From: Calocera cornea HHB12733
Taxonomy: Eukaryota; Basidiomycota; Dacrymycetes; Dacrymycetales; Dacrymycetaceae
Direction: 5' to 3'
DNA length: 64,000 nt
NCBI GenBank assembly: GCA_001632435.1
Contig: KV423959.1
Span: 124,001-188,000, forward strand
The notes under the pieces were generated by a model, which was not told the origin of the DNA, did no database searches, and saw only the letters and a program-made list of their open reading frames with translations. How positions within the stretch are numbered: the first letter of the stretch is position 1; every line of letters starts with the position of its first letter. A program made the position numbers and the translations under genes. This document shows, piece by piece, positions 33,060-44,411 of this stretch.

Positions 33060-33992
33060 TTCGCTGCTGTGGTGAGGTGATAGTGGTATGCGCTAGAGCA
33101 GCCATTCTTTGGAGTGTACAAGCTCTTTATCAACGGAGATGAGACGACCGCCAGCTGGCGATGGGTTGCTGTCACAATGACGCGGCTGGCGGCACTATAG
33201 TTCCTCCAGCAAGCAGGTTACGACAGGTCGGCGAAGGTGTGGAGGTCCGGGATGTTTGCGTCACCCCCCGAACCATCTGCGGCCGACGTATTGACAATTG
33301 CACGCCAGCGAGCTCGAGTCCATGGCCCGCCCCGCCTTGAGCCCTGGACGGCGACGATTGGCAAAGAACAAGAGAACAAACATTCAGGAGTCGGAGATCT
33401 AGGGACCCCTTCCCAGCGCGCTTGTTATGGCACGGGCACGTGCAATTTGGCCGGATAAACCCGCGCCAAGGGAGCCGGACTTTCTTTCCCCATTGGGCGG
33501 AAGAAGCACCCTTCCTTTGTTTATCTGTTATCCGACAATGCTTCCTTGAATTGACCATATGAGGCCATGAGGCGAAGGCGAGCTGTTGGGTGTGCGGGGT
33601 CAGCGGACTTGTAAGCGCCGGCGCGCTCCACGACGCGTAATTGGTCCTCGCCGTGTGTATGCCAGCTGATAACAATAACAATCCACTTCACGTGCATAAA
33701 TCTATCGAGCATTGAGAGGGCTCCAACGCGGTCGCCGATAGCGAGCTGTGCACTGGGCGTACAGTGGGCGCGTAATACTGACTGGAATTGTCGGAATGCA
33801 CTGTGGTCGCGATCACGTGAGACAAATTGTGCTTTTATTTTGCGATGCGCTCATGGGTGGGTGGCTGTACGGCGACTTCCCACACAAGTAGCCGGTCCGC
33901 CACGCGCGCCAGGTTGTTTGCACCGTCCGCTCCTCTCCTTCCTTCCACCACCACCACCACCTCCTCCTCCCGTCCCCGACCCCGTCGAGTCC
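33060..33992. promoter_or_regulatory. Divergent promoter, hydrolase gene / TOS4-like gene
   Basis: 933 bases separate two outward-facing starts. No gene was seen. The half nearer the FHA gene has an ACGCGT hexamer at 33633 and several related CGCG cores (about 33727, 33767 and 33901). The last 60 bases before the FHA gene start are C/T- and CAC-rich. Confidence 0.5.
33633..33638. promoter_or_regulatory. MluI cell-cycle box (ACGCGT) upstream of the TOS4-like gene
   Basis: The palindrome ACGCGT is the binding core of the G1/S regulator MBF in yeasts. It lies about 355 bases upstream of the start codon of the FHA gene. Yeast TOS4 is a known G1/S target, so the site fits. A single hexamer can occur by chance in GC-rich DNA. 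Confidence 0.4.
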
Positions 33993-35728
33993 ATGCTCTC
34001 CCCACGAGCATCCTCTCCTGATCAGAGCAGCGACCTCCCATCCAAGCACGCCCTCGCCCGCGCCGTCCTGCAGGAGATACAGGCAAATACCATCCCCAGC
34101 GCATCAGACGACATAACGAGCGCCCACCCGCAACCGAAGATACTCCACCGCAACCCAACACGCGCGGCCGGGGAGGCTATGGATCATGGAAGGGAACTGC
34201 TGATTACTCCTCCCCCGTCATCGCCCTACATCGATCTCCGCATCCCCCTCCAGCACGTTGGTTCGGTGCACATTATGGCGACCTCAAAGCCGAAGACTTT
34301 GTCCCCCGCTATGGCGACGCCTCCTCCCTCCTCCTCCCCTTGTAATCACTCTCACCATGCCCGCACACCATCCGTCTCGACCTCTGTCGCCCTACTGCCC
34401 GATGATCTGGTCATCGAAGCGGGCCATCCCGTCGTTATCGGTCGTATGGCAAAGCCGCTGGATGCATCAAAGACTGGTCCCCATCTGACGCAACCTGGCA
34501 CCGTCTTATTCTACACCCTGCCGCTGAAGGAGCTGGAGGTCTCGCGCTTGCACATCATCGTCGAGCGTGTACCTCATGGCGTCCGCTTGAAGGCCATTGG
34601 CAAGAATGGACTTCGAGTAGGCAACCATTTTGTCGGCGAGGGGCAAGAAATCGTCCTTCCTGAGCAGAAGGGACTTGTAAATCTTGATCTCTGGGTGAAG
34701 ACGATCAAATTACAATGCGCTTCACCTCATGGAGCATCTCCTGCACCGTCACCTATCCAGCTCAAGTCTGAAGAGCCCGAAATGAAGGAGTTCCGGAAAG
34801 AATTCAACGTCCCTCCTACGGCGTCTACGGCCGTCTTTTCCGATATTACAATTCCGATCACACCAACAGAAGACCGCCGCGAGACGACATCCCTCCCACC
34901 ATCCTCTCCTGCATCCTCCCCGCTGTCCTCTCTGCCAAGTGACGATGAGATGTCCCCGCCGCGTGGCGTGAAGCGCAAAGCGGGATCCTTGCCGCCATCG
35001 TCGCCTGCGAAGAGAATCATCCAAGATGAAGATGAAGATGAAGATGATGATGACGAAGACGAAGACATGGATGCAGACGGCGAAGAGCAAGAAGACGAGG
35101 AGGATGAAGAAGATGCCAAGCTGGAAGACGACGACGAGGAGGACCTCTTAGGCGAAAGCCGATTGGCACACGAGGCATCTCCGACGCCGTCGGCATATTC
35201 CGATGGCCGTCGACCGACCTCGCTGAACCAGAACGGCAAACGCGCGTCCGCCTCGCCCCAATCGCCCACCCTCAAGCGCCCGCGCACAGCCCAAGCCGAG
35301 GCCGAGCTGCGGACCGCCGTCCTGCCGCATCTCGTCACCGCGCTCGCGCTGTCCGTCACGACTACGACACCATTATCTCACCTGCTTCCGGAAGTTCTGG
35401 AGCAGTCCGCCCTCGCGTCGTATGATCGGGAAGACATTATCCGGATCTGCCGAGATCTGCTAGAAGATGGCGTAAAGGGCACGTTTGGGAAGGTCGTTCG
35501 GCGCGGAAAGGTGCGTTCCTCCCAATATCGGATTCGAAGCAGCACTAACCATGTTATCAGGATGCATCTGGCAGACCGCTGGAGAACGTCTATTTCTACA
35601 ATGCCGATAAGGACCCAGACCGCGAGCGCGGTCGGAACCTCGGCGGTCTCGGTGGCCGGCGCGTGCGCGGTGCCCAAATGACCGACAAGCAGTACTATTG
35701 GCGGCCGGTCGGCCGCAAGCGGTCCTAA
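33993..35728 (+). CDS. FHA-domain protein, TOS4/PLM2-like
   Basis: Two exons, 33993-35510 and 35561-35728, encode 561 residues. An FHA domain (about 145-245) includes VVIGRMAKP, ELEVSRLHIIVER and GKNGLRVGNHFVGEG, giving the GR, SRxH and NG residues needed to bind phosphothreonine. Flanking regions are Ser/Pro-rich with SPxK/SPTLKRPR cyclin-dependent-kinase-type sites. A stretch of about 60 residues is almost wholly Asp and Glu (about 345-390). The C-terminus holds a folded segment (LPHLVTALALSV to GVKGTFGKVVRRGK) and a final ENVYFYNADKDPDRERGR element. Tos4 and Plm2 are chromatin-associated FHA proteins acting in the S-phase checkpoint. The ortholog assignment is by architecture. The first in-frame ATG after a long C/T leader was taken as the start. 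Confidence 0.78.
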
Positions 35729-36229
35729 CCTCCCCGTGTCCGCCTCATGCGCATCCACCGAACATACCTTCTTCGTTGCCCTGTCGTGATGATGGATTCT
35801 TTTTGGGTATTCCCGGCGAAATATATTCCCTGTAGCATAATACATCCTGCACACAAGCAATCGATCCCATTCCTTCCCCCCCGGATCGCATACGCGGCCA
35901 ACGCGGTCAACCCTATCTGGCCGGTATCGGGCAGGGCATTCACGCTGAGCTGTCAGACATAGGGTCTCCCCACCTGACGCCTGCTGATGTCCCGGTCGAT
36001 GTCGTCACCCTGAATAAACAGCACTGCGCCGGGCGGCGGTCCGCATTCAGTCGCCCAGACTGGCGCCGGTGGACGATGGTGCGATCGACTGTGCCGCTGT
36101 GCTCTGATCGACCCTGCGGGTGACTGACTCCGCTCGCTGGTTGCTGCTTGCTGTCTGCTCTCGCCCTCTCCCGCTCTCTTCCCTTCTCCTGCGCGTTGCC
36201 CACTCTAGCCCCCTCTTACAGTATACACG
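35729..36229. other. Intergenic region between the FHA gene and the methyltransferase
   Basis: An AATAAA at 36013-36018 could serve the upstream gene. The right end is the C/T-rich leader of the methyltransferase. No gene was seen. Confidence 0.4.
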
Positions 36230-37328
36230 ATGTCCGACCCGCAAATAACGCACGAACTCCCCACCCCTCCCATCGCCGCTCCTCCGCTGGACCGCAGCCT
36301 CTGGAAGCCCAATGCAGTCGAGCTCGCTTTCCTGCACGAGGCCATCTCGGAGGACGATGAGGTTGTGAAGGCGAGGATGTTCGAGGTGCAGGAGAAGTGC
36401 GTCTAAGCTCGCTTTCGTGCATCTAGGGGAAGAGTGGGAGGGAGGTGCTGATGTGCTCCTGGCAGGTCGTACAAGGACTATCCCTACCCGTGCATACGGG
36501 CGTTCCACTTCGTGTCCCTGATGATGCGTGAGGTGAGCCTCCAGCCCCTCTCAGCCCCGCCCGAGTCGCGCTAACCCGCCCCCAGAATGCAGTGTACGAA
36601 GACGTCCTGAAGCGCGGCAAGGCCGGGGACAGCTACCTGCTCGACCTGGGGTGCATGAGTACGTCCCCGTCCCTTCCCTTCCACCTTCTCCCACCTCCCC
36701 CAGAAGCCAGAAGCCCAGGCTAACCCGCACCTCAGTGGGCACCGACCTGCGCAACCTCGTGCGGGACGGCTACCCGGCCCAGAAGCTCATCGGCTGCGAC
36801 CTCCGGGACAACTACATCAAGGCCGGGTACGAGCTGTACCGGGACGAGGCGACGTGCGGGATCAAGTTCCTCACGGGGGACATGTTCGATATCGTCCCCG
36901 GTTCGCCGGCCCAGGGGACAGAGGAAACGCGCTCTGGGGCGCTAGATCTCGGAAAGGTCAAGCAGCTGAACGACCTGCGCGGGCAGCTGTCGTTCATCTA
37001 CACCGGGGCGCTGTTCCACCTCTTCGACGAGCCGACGCAGCGGGCGATCGCGCTGCGCCTGTGCACGCTCTGGAAGCGCGCACCAGGCGGGGTGATCTTC
37101 GGCCGGCACCAGGGGCGGAAGGAGGAGGGGCTGATCCCCGATCATATGGGGCGGCTGAGGTATGCGCATAGCCCGAGCAGCTGGGGGAGGATGTGGACGG
37201 AGGTGGTAGAGCAGTTGGAGGGCGAGGGGAGCGGGGAGAGCTTGAGGGTCAGGGCGCAGTTGGGGGCTGCCCCCAGCGGGGTGCCGAGCGACTCGACGAT
37301 GCTGTATTGGAGTGTGGAGCGCATCTGA
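36230..37328 (+). CDS. Class I SAM-dependent methyltransferase
   Basis: Four exons, 36230-36396, 36466-36532, 36586-36658 and 36736-37328, encode 299 residues. The lead-in YKDYPYPCIRAFHFVSLMM is typical of a family of fungal methyltransferases that includes tailoring enzymes of meroterpenoid clusters (AusD/Trt5 type). The SAM-binding motif I is LLDLGCMMGTDLRNLV (about 97-111), followed by LIGCDLRDNYI (acidic residue after beta-2) and FLTGDMFDI. A helical block with SFIYTGALFHLFDEPTQRAI and an open GGVIFGRHQGR strand follows. No other biosynthetic gene lies beside it, so it is probably a stand-alone enzyme. The substrate is unknown. Confidence 0.85.
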
Positions 37329-37482
37329 GTGGTCGGGCGGGTGCGACAGCGGGAAGATCATGTGCGTGACAGTGTAACAGATAGAGCGTGGGGAGGGCAT
37401 AAGTGGTCATAAATGTGCGGGCAGGCATAAATACAAGTGGGATGTTGTTTTACAATGCTCCAACGGAGGGATCATAGCACGG

Positions 37483-38877
37483 TCAAGTGCAGGCAGCACT
37501 CGACCCATTCTTCCAATCGCCAAACTCCCACCTATAGCAGTCCTACAGCACGCCAAGTGTGAGAACAGTCGGACATAGCGATGGGAGGAAGACGTACAAT
37601 ACAGTCCTTCTCGTACTCCTCGCTGACGGGCGGAACAGGCATGGTCGCATTCCAGTCCTCGCCGAGCAAGTAGTTGATGATATAGACGATCGAGTGGTAC
37701 CTGATGCTGACGCCCCAGCCCTTCTCCTCGACGGTGTTGTACCGGATCACCTGCCCGTTATGGCACTTTGTCTCGAGCGCGTAGCCGGCGGTGTTGCACG
37801 CGCTTGTGATGCCCGTGCAGGTGCCCATGGCGAGCGGGTCGCCCGTGTGGTAGATGTGCGTCACGTGCTTGTCGCTCGGCGGCAAGGGCAGGTGCAGGCG
37901 GCGCGAGGCGAGCCGCTCGCCGGGCGTCTCGAACGTCACGACGGGGACGCCAAAGGTCAGCCCGAGCAGGGCGGCGATGCTCCCGCCGAGCGAGTGGCCG
38001 ACGACCCAGATGTTCGCCGTGGGGTACAGGAAGGTGACGTTGTTGTACAGATTTGTGCCGATGCTGTAGAACAGGCTCTCCTCTTTCAGGGACTCGGAGA
38101 GGCAGGAATCGTCGCACTTCCACCCGCCGTGGAAGCAGTCGCACACTGTTGACCAGGTTGGGGAGACCCTCGCGCAGCAGCACGAGAAGAGCAGGTTGTC
38201 GTTTAGCTTGTCTTTGGATTCTGAGGGTCCAGGGGCGACGTAGGGCACCGAGGTGCCCTTGATGGACAGGACAACCGTCGGGACCGTGTCGTTAGAGACA
38301 AATATGTGGCCCCTGAATCCGTCGGCGTCTGGTTCCCAGCCGAACGGCTCGCTCTATCCCCGTATATCAGCATATGGGTAGAATAAGGAGGGAGCGAGGG
38401 TATGCGCACAAAGTTCCACCGATCCCCGAGCGGGTACCAGTCTGCCTTCTCCGGCTCCGTGTATGCGTTGCTCGTCATCTTTGCGAGTAGCAGCACCGTC
38501 TCCCTGTCCGTCACGTCCGGGCCGGGGATCACATCGTCCTCCCACGGGACGTCGAGCAGCTGCCCGGTTGTGCGGGCTAGGCGGCGAGCATCGTGGAACG
38601 CTTGCTGGGATCGGGGTCGGAAGACGCGGGTGGGGACGGTACGCAGCCGTGGGGGTGCTTGATCTTCCTGGGAGAGACAGGAGAGGGAGGAATTGCGGAA
38701 GAGGGCTATGGGCTGGGAGGTGTTGGGGAGGAAGGTGAATGCATGCTCGTGGGACGGTGAGAAGGTGATGTAGGACGGTGCTTGGGGCTGTTGGGGTATC
38801 GAGAGGGGTGCTTGGGAGGAGGATGAGGCGACTGAGGCGATGGAGGAGACGAGGGAGGAGACGAGGCCGACGTGCAT
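37483..38877 (-). CDS. ATG15: Vacuolar lipase ATG15
   Basis: Three minus-strand exons, 38410-38877, 37598-38353 and 37483-37542, give 427 residues. Atg15 is the phospholipase that breaks down autophagic bodies and multivesicular-body vesicles in the vacuole lumen. The N-terminus has a weak hydrophobic stretch (HVGLVSSLVSSIASVASSSS) expected to be a signal anchor. Conserved blocks are LAKMTSNAY, WEPDADGFRGHIFVSND, KLNDNLLFSCCCARVSPTW, the catalytic GHSLGGSIAALLG (Ser about 277) and GDPLAMGTCTG followed by CNTAGYALETKC. The Cys-rich end DCIDCYRWEFGDW requires the last intron (37543-37597). The length is shorter than yeast Atg15 but normal for basidiomycetes. The gene shares a 478-base divergent promoter with BXI1. 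Confidence 0.93.
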
Positions 38878-39355
38878 CGTGGTCGGTTGGGGGCAAGGAC
38901 GCGAGTCATGGGGTCGCGCTCGTGCGTCGTGTTGGACTCCGCGGCCGGCGTGTTGGCCACGGCTGTTTGTCGTGAGCAAATCACGCGTCACAACAGCTTC
39001 TCATCGCGTACGTGCACCAATCGCTGTCTGTGGAGATTCCATGGTCGGACAATAAGCTGGGTAGTGCATTTTGTTGTTAGTTGTCTGCCATGGCCCACAC
39101 CGACGCTGACGACGGACGACCCTGTCGCACGTTCCCCGTCCTCGGCAATGCGGCAGTGGCTGTGCACGGCATCGAATCGAAACAGCCAGAACGCGCAGCT
39201 GGTCTCCCGGGTTTGGCCCACAGAGTACATAATCCGCCCACACCCACACCGCCCCTTAGTTCGCCTCCTCCTTCAGCAGTTGCTGTCATCAGCGTCCCTG
39301 TCCTCCTTCCTCTTCCTTTCCATCTACAACCGCTACCACTAGACAAGCAACAAGC
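38878..39355. promoter_or_regulatory. Divergent promoter between ATG15 and BXI1
   Basis: 478 bases lie between two outward-facing start codons. The BXI1 side ends in a C/T-rich tract (about 39230-39330). No TATA box stands out and no gene was seen. Confidence 0.5.
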
Positions 39356-40407
39356 ATGTCGTCCTACCCCGTCCCGCCTCCCTCGTACGCGGCGCCGGCT
39401 AGCCCGGGAAAGAACTACGGTTCCGCCGACGAGACCCAACAGCCCCTCCTGGGCGAGGTGGCCGGCACCTCCGCCGCGGCCAGGAACGCGATCTTCGACC
39501 AGCCTGCGGCCGATGACATCCCCGACGACTTCAAGTATGGCACGACCGTGAGCGAGAGCGCTGTTGAGATTCAGCAAGGTGTGTGTAGATCGTCGTTCAG
39601 AGATGCGAGGGAAACTGACGTTCAACCAGCATTCGTTCGCAAGGTGTACTCCATCCTCTTCGCACAGATCGTAAGCCAAGCGCAATAATACGCTATGACC
39701 TGAGTACTGACTTCTATCGCAGCTCGGCACCGTCATCGTGGCTGCTTTCATGCGCACCGACAGCGCAATGTTCTTCGTCCAGGCCCACCCCAGCGTCGTC
39801 ATCGTCCCCATGTTCGCGACGTTCATCAATCTCGGCCTCCTGTTCTGGAAGCGCCACAGCCATCCCATCAATCTGGTCCTGCTCGCCACCTTTACTCTCA
39901 TGGAGAGCGTCACCATCGGCGCCGCCGTCGCGTACTACGACCAGGTCGTCGTCATGCAGGCGCTGCTGATCACCGTGGGCGTGTTCTTTGGCCTGACGCT
40001 GTTCACCCTGCAGTCCAAGGTAAGCAGCTCTGATCTTCGTACTCGTCAGCGCGGTACTGACAATTGCATCAGTACAACTTTGACAGCATGGGCCCCTTCC
40101 TGTTCGCCGGCCTCATGGTCCTCGTCTTCTCCGGCCTCGTGCACATCTTCATCCCCTTCTCCAAAGGCATCGACCTGGCGTACGGCATCGGCGGCGCGCT
40201 CCTCTTCAGCGGGTACATCGTCTACGACACGCACCTGATCAACCGCCGCCTGAGCCCCGACGAGTACATCTGGGGTGCGATCGCGCTCTACCTGGACTTC
40301 ATCAACCTCTGTCAGTCCCTCCTCAGGCTGCTATCGAGCAGGAACGCTGACAATGATCCGTAGTCCTCTCCATCCTGAGGATCCTCAACAACTCCCGGTC
40401 CGACTGA
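39356..40407 (+). CDS. BXI1: Bax inhibitor-1 family membrane protein
   Basis: Five exons, 39356-39578, 39630-39670, 39723-40019, 40073-40310 and 40364-40407, give 280 residues. After a ~75-residue hydrophilic, Pro-rich N-terminus come seven hydrophobic segments of the TMBIM/BI-1 family, including FVRKVYSILFAQI, PINLVLLATFTLMESVTIG, VFFGLTLFTLQSKY and YIVYDTHLINRRLSPDEYIW (the conserved D-T/D-pH-sensor region). The C-terminus FINLFLSILRILNNSRSD is the expected short tail. These ER or vacuolar proteins leak calcium and modulate stress-induced cell death and the unfolded protein response; yeast Bxi1/Ybh3 is the nearest named relative. Confidence 0.94.
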
Positions 40408-40772
40408 TTGGTTCTACAGCCCCGCTGGGTGTGGATGATGATCTCAAAGCCCCGTGTCGTCTCTTACTTTTTCTCCTTTGCATCGCAGCTCTATTCACTG
40501 TAAAAGTTGTAAACTTATCAGACGAACTGAAATCATGATGTCGGCTTATGTCGGCTTATGTATCTGGAATGCGTTATTGAGTACTTGCAGCGCGCATATA
40601 TGCTCCTGCAGCTGCAAACCGATGCACACATGTGTGACTGTGATAGCCGTAGTAGCGAGTATGTCCTCAGGGTCGCGCGTCCCGTCGCGTCTCCATACCG
40701 GCGCGAACAAGTCATCCCTTCACCGCACACCCCGAGCTCTCCACCACCACTCCCATCCTCCATACATGCCTC
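40408..40772. other. Intergenic region between BXI1 and the Rad26-like gene
   Basis: A two-unit direct repeat of TCGGCTTATG lies at about 40541-40560. The right part is the presumed promoter of the checkpoint gene. No gene was seen. Confidence 0.4.
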
Positions 40773-43700
40773 ATGCCCCCCACCCCGTCCTCAGACGACT
40801 TCGACGATGACGGAGGGATTGACCTGACCGAGGAGGTCCTCGCGACGATCCGGGACGCCGAGGACAGGTACACCCTCGCCCTCTCCCAGGTCCCGCTCCA
40901 GCACCACTCCTCCTCCCCGCAACCCCAGCAGCAGCAGGCCACAGCATCCAGACCTGCTGTCCAGTACCCCACCGTGCCACAGGCTAACGGAGCTGGGCAT
41001 GCGCCCTCTCAGGCTCAGGCTCAGGCGCCGAGGACCGCCTACGTCCGCCCACCCCCACCGCCGAAGAAGTTCAAGCCGAACGCCTACAGGCCGATACAGG
41101 AGGAAGACGACCTGCCCGAGATTACGGTCGACGCGAGCGGGCGGTACCATGTTGCTGGCGGGAGACCGGGCTCGCAGGCCCCGTCCACGTCCATGTCCAC
41201 GTCCACGTTCACCGCTGGGAACGCCTATGGCGCTCGGCCGAACGGGGCTGTGGGGCATGTGAGGCAGCTAAGTGGGCCCGCACAGCAGCAGCAGCCGGTC
41301 CGCCCGCCCGTGCGGCCGCCGCCTCGTCCTACACCTGGCGGGCGCAGCTCAAGCTCGGGTGTGCCGCAAGTGCAGCGCCCTTCCCCCCTTGCGCACTCGG
41401 TCACTGCTGTCCAGCAGGGACGGGCACCGTCCGTGCGGCCTACGACGCCCGTCGGCGATGTCGATGGTGTGGGGCAGGGACAAAGGAGGAGCTCGAGCCA
41501 GACCGCTGTCAGTCCGGGTGGCGGAGGTGCGGGTGCTACGCCCACGGAACAGGATAAGAGGATCGCGGAGTTGGAGGCGCGGATGGCACAGGTATGCATG
41601 CCGCTTCGATCAGGGAAGGCACGCTGCTCATGCGGCCTGTAGTTGCAGCGCCAGAATGCGGCTCTGGAAGCGTCCAAACTCGCTGCGGAGGAGCAGCAGT
41701 ATACCAAGGCTGGGGAGGTGTCGAATGTGCGTCGGCAGATGGAGCAGGTATGTCTCGAGAGGATGGGTGCAACGAACGATCACTGAGCTTCCTATAGCAA
41801 AAGAAGGACAATGCGGACGCGCTGAACAAGTTGAAGGCTGAAAAGGAGGAAGTTGTCAAGGCAAAGGAGGCGATGGAGCATGAGCTACGCCTGACAATGG
41901 AGCGCATGAAGACTGAGATAATGTTCAAGGTATGCTACACGGCACTAACCATCATGTATGCTGTCTAACTTGGATCCCAGCAACATGAGTTTGAGACGAC
42001 TTCAAAGAAGCCGGCATGGTCGGTGCAGAAGCGAGCAGGACAGTCTCAGTATCCTATTGGCCAGACACCCGCCAGAACACCATCTCGACGGCGGCCTGGA
42101 TCCAGCAGACCTCCCTCGTCCCCCGCACAGCCGACTCCCGCACGAGCACCACCGGCTTTCAACGGGTTCGTCAGCGGTTTCGGGGCTTCCCAGAAGTTAT
42201 CTCCCTCCCGCCGACGGCAGTTGAATGGTGGTGCGACTCCGGGCAAGGGCAAGGGCCGCGAGAGTGAGAGCGGATGGGGTGGGGGATCAGAGCGAGAGTC
42301 GATTGGCTTTACGGGGGAGACACAGCGGCTCGCGGAGGATCCGCCAATGGAGGACACTTTGCCAGTTGACTTGGCCGATGCGCCGATGTCGGAGGCGGGG
42401 ACGATTGCAGAGGCAGAGCCACCAGAACCAGAAGAAATCGAAGAGGAGACGTTCTTTGGCCCTCTTGGTGAGGGTGTCAGTTGGCGAGATGAGGTATGTA
42501 TGCCGTCTCGGGCTGTTCTCAACTGCTCATATTATGTACAGCTACACCACGCCGTGTTCAAGCATCGATCCTTATTATATGCATCTGACGAGTCTAACGA
42601 GCCACCACCCTTGACGATACAACTCCTCCTAACTGTCGCTCTTCCAGAGAACACGCCCGCCGATCTTACAACCACATACAGGAAAGACTGTGCGGAGGTG
42701 TTAGGCGCGTTTGGGATCGATGATCCGATGACTGTTGTCGGAGATGATGGCTCGTCAGAAGAACTTAACACCGTTGGGCACGGCCTGAGTCGACTAACGC
42801 ATGTTTTCTGTCGTCTGGAGTTGGTGGGTGAAGCGCATTAGTCCCATGTTACAAGTACTGATTTACCTGCAGATTAAACCTCTGGCGCTGTGCTTCGACT
42901 TGCTGGCATTCATGACATACCATATCCCCGCCTTCCGTCACGTGTTGCTGGCCGTTCCTCCCGATGCGCCCGAATCCCCGCCGACCCTCCTGGCTTCGTT
43001 ACGAGATTGCGTGCGACTGCACTTGCAGCCTGCCAAAATGCGAGAAGCGGACGCTGAGAGAATAGCTCTCGCGGAAACGTGCCTGACGATGATGGAGACT
43101 GTCAGTTGGCGAATAGGCGAGGACGATGTGCTGAAGTCAGTCCTCTTCCTCCTCGTCTTGGACGTATTGATGAACGTACGTCAGGCTAGGAATCCTTCCA
43201 ACCTCACAAGGTTTCCTATCGACTTTGATGAACCCAGCCCAACCGCCATGGTTCATCCAGCGCTCGGCCCGATTGCTTTGTCTGCTTAGTAGCCGTGAGT
43301 ACTCTATAGTTATGTTAAGATATTTGCTGAGCAGATGTAGACTCTCTCCTTTTTCGCTCGCTTCTCTCGTTTCCCGATCAAAGTGGTCAAGGTGGTCCTG
43401 TCAGACCTGACTTTGCTTGCATCCCACTCGTCGATATGTTGTGCAATTTCCTCGTCATGCCGCAACCAGGCGCCTCGTTTGAGCAAATGCATTCAACTTT
43501 CCAGGCTGCTATATGCACTTTAACGTCATTGTCGATAGGCCATCCGGACGGTCGGCAGCTTCTACAAGGCTCTCGGTCACTGATTCCATCGCTTGTCCGA
43601 TGTCTCCTGTCTCAATCCAACCTGCTGTGGGATGAAGATGAGCTTGTTCTTGATTCCCCCGATGGACAAGCCGCGTAAGGATCGTGATCAACTCACTTTG

Positions 43701-44090
43701 TCTTGTCTGACTAGAATCATTAGTCTACTGCAAACGCTGCACCTCTGCTTGACTCTGTTCCACCATCTCGGTCTATCCGGCAACGTTGGCCAGAAGCTGC
43801 AACTGTCGACCAGATTCTACAATGGCATCACGCACGCCTTCATACTCGCTATCGGACGTCTCAGCTACGCGGACGTGCCGGAATGGCTGACCTCGGAGAA
43901 CATGAAGCGGGCAGAGCAGATGCGGGACCAAGCGCGAGACCTGTTCGAGCACGTGATCGAAGAGCCGGAGGAAGGCGACCAGATTTGGGCTGCGTACCAG
44001 GACGATGGGGAGGAGTCGGGGAGTGCGACCGAAGCGGAGCAAGAGCAGGACGAGCCGGAACAACCGGATATACCGATGGACGAAGACTGA
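40773..44090 (+). CDS. DNA damage checkpoint protein, Rad26/ATRIP-like
   Basis: Nine exons, 40773-41591, 41643-41747, 41798-41929, 41981-42493, 42542-42823, 42873-43179, 43238-43294, 43341-43674 and 43715-44090, give about 974 residues. The N-terminus is acidic (SDDFDDDGGIDLTEEVLATI), a possible RPA-binding element, and is followed by about 230 disordered residues rich in Pro, Gln and Ser. A coiled coil (about 260-365) contains KAGEVSNVRRQMEQ and LRLTMERMKTEIMFKQHEFE, as in Rad26/ATRIP. A basic Ser/Pro segment and a long helical C-terminal half follow (QPPWFIQRSARLLCLLSSH, CIPLVDMLCNFLVMP). The tail is acidic. ATRIP partners bring ATR/Rad3 kinase to RPA-coated DNA. The donor at 43180 is weak but is the only one that keeps the strong QPPWFIQR frame. 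Confidence 0.72.
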
Positions 44091-44411
44091 CCATGACGCC
44101 TCAGCTACAAGTTTCTGTCTTTTTCTTGTCTTTATTCTCCTAGGGTACATAGCTCGTGCAACTGTTTCAATAGTGCAATCGCTCGCGTGTATGATGTGTA
44201 ACAACGAATGAGAGACCTCTTCCTTCTCCCAGTCGTTGATCTGCTCATTGTGTCTTGTCCATGTGCCTAATAATACAGCAAGTCGGCAGGCGAAGAAATA
44301 TGCCGCCTATACAAAGATCCCAGGGTGTCGAAGAGACGAACCAGAAAAATGCGGGATATACCACTCTCTACATCGTCGATGCGAACATCACGCAGCGCAT
44401 ACTGAGCATGC
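44091..44411. other. Convergent intergenic region, Rad26-like / membrane protein
   Basis: A 321-base tail-to-tail spacer. It is presumed to hold the 3' untranslated regions of both genes. Nothing else was seen. Confidence 0.4.

Noticed and set aside
40766..40772. Upstream ATG at 40766 as start of the Rad26-like gene
   Set aside because: It is in a different frame from the acidic N-terminal region; the ATG at 40773 gives the continuous frame.
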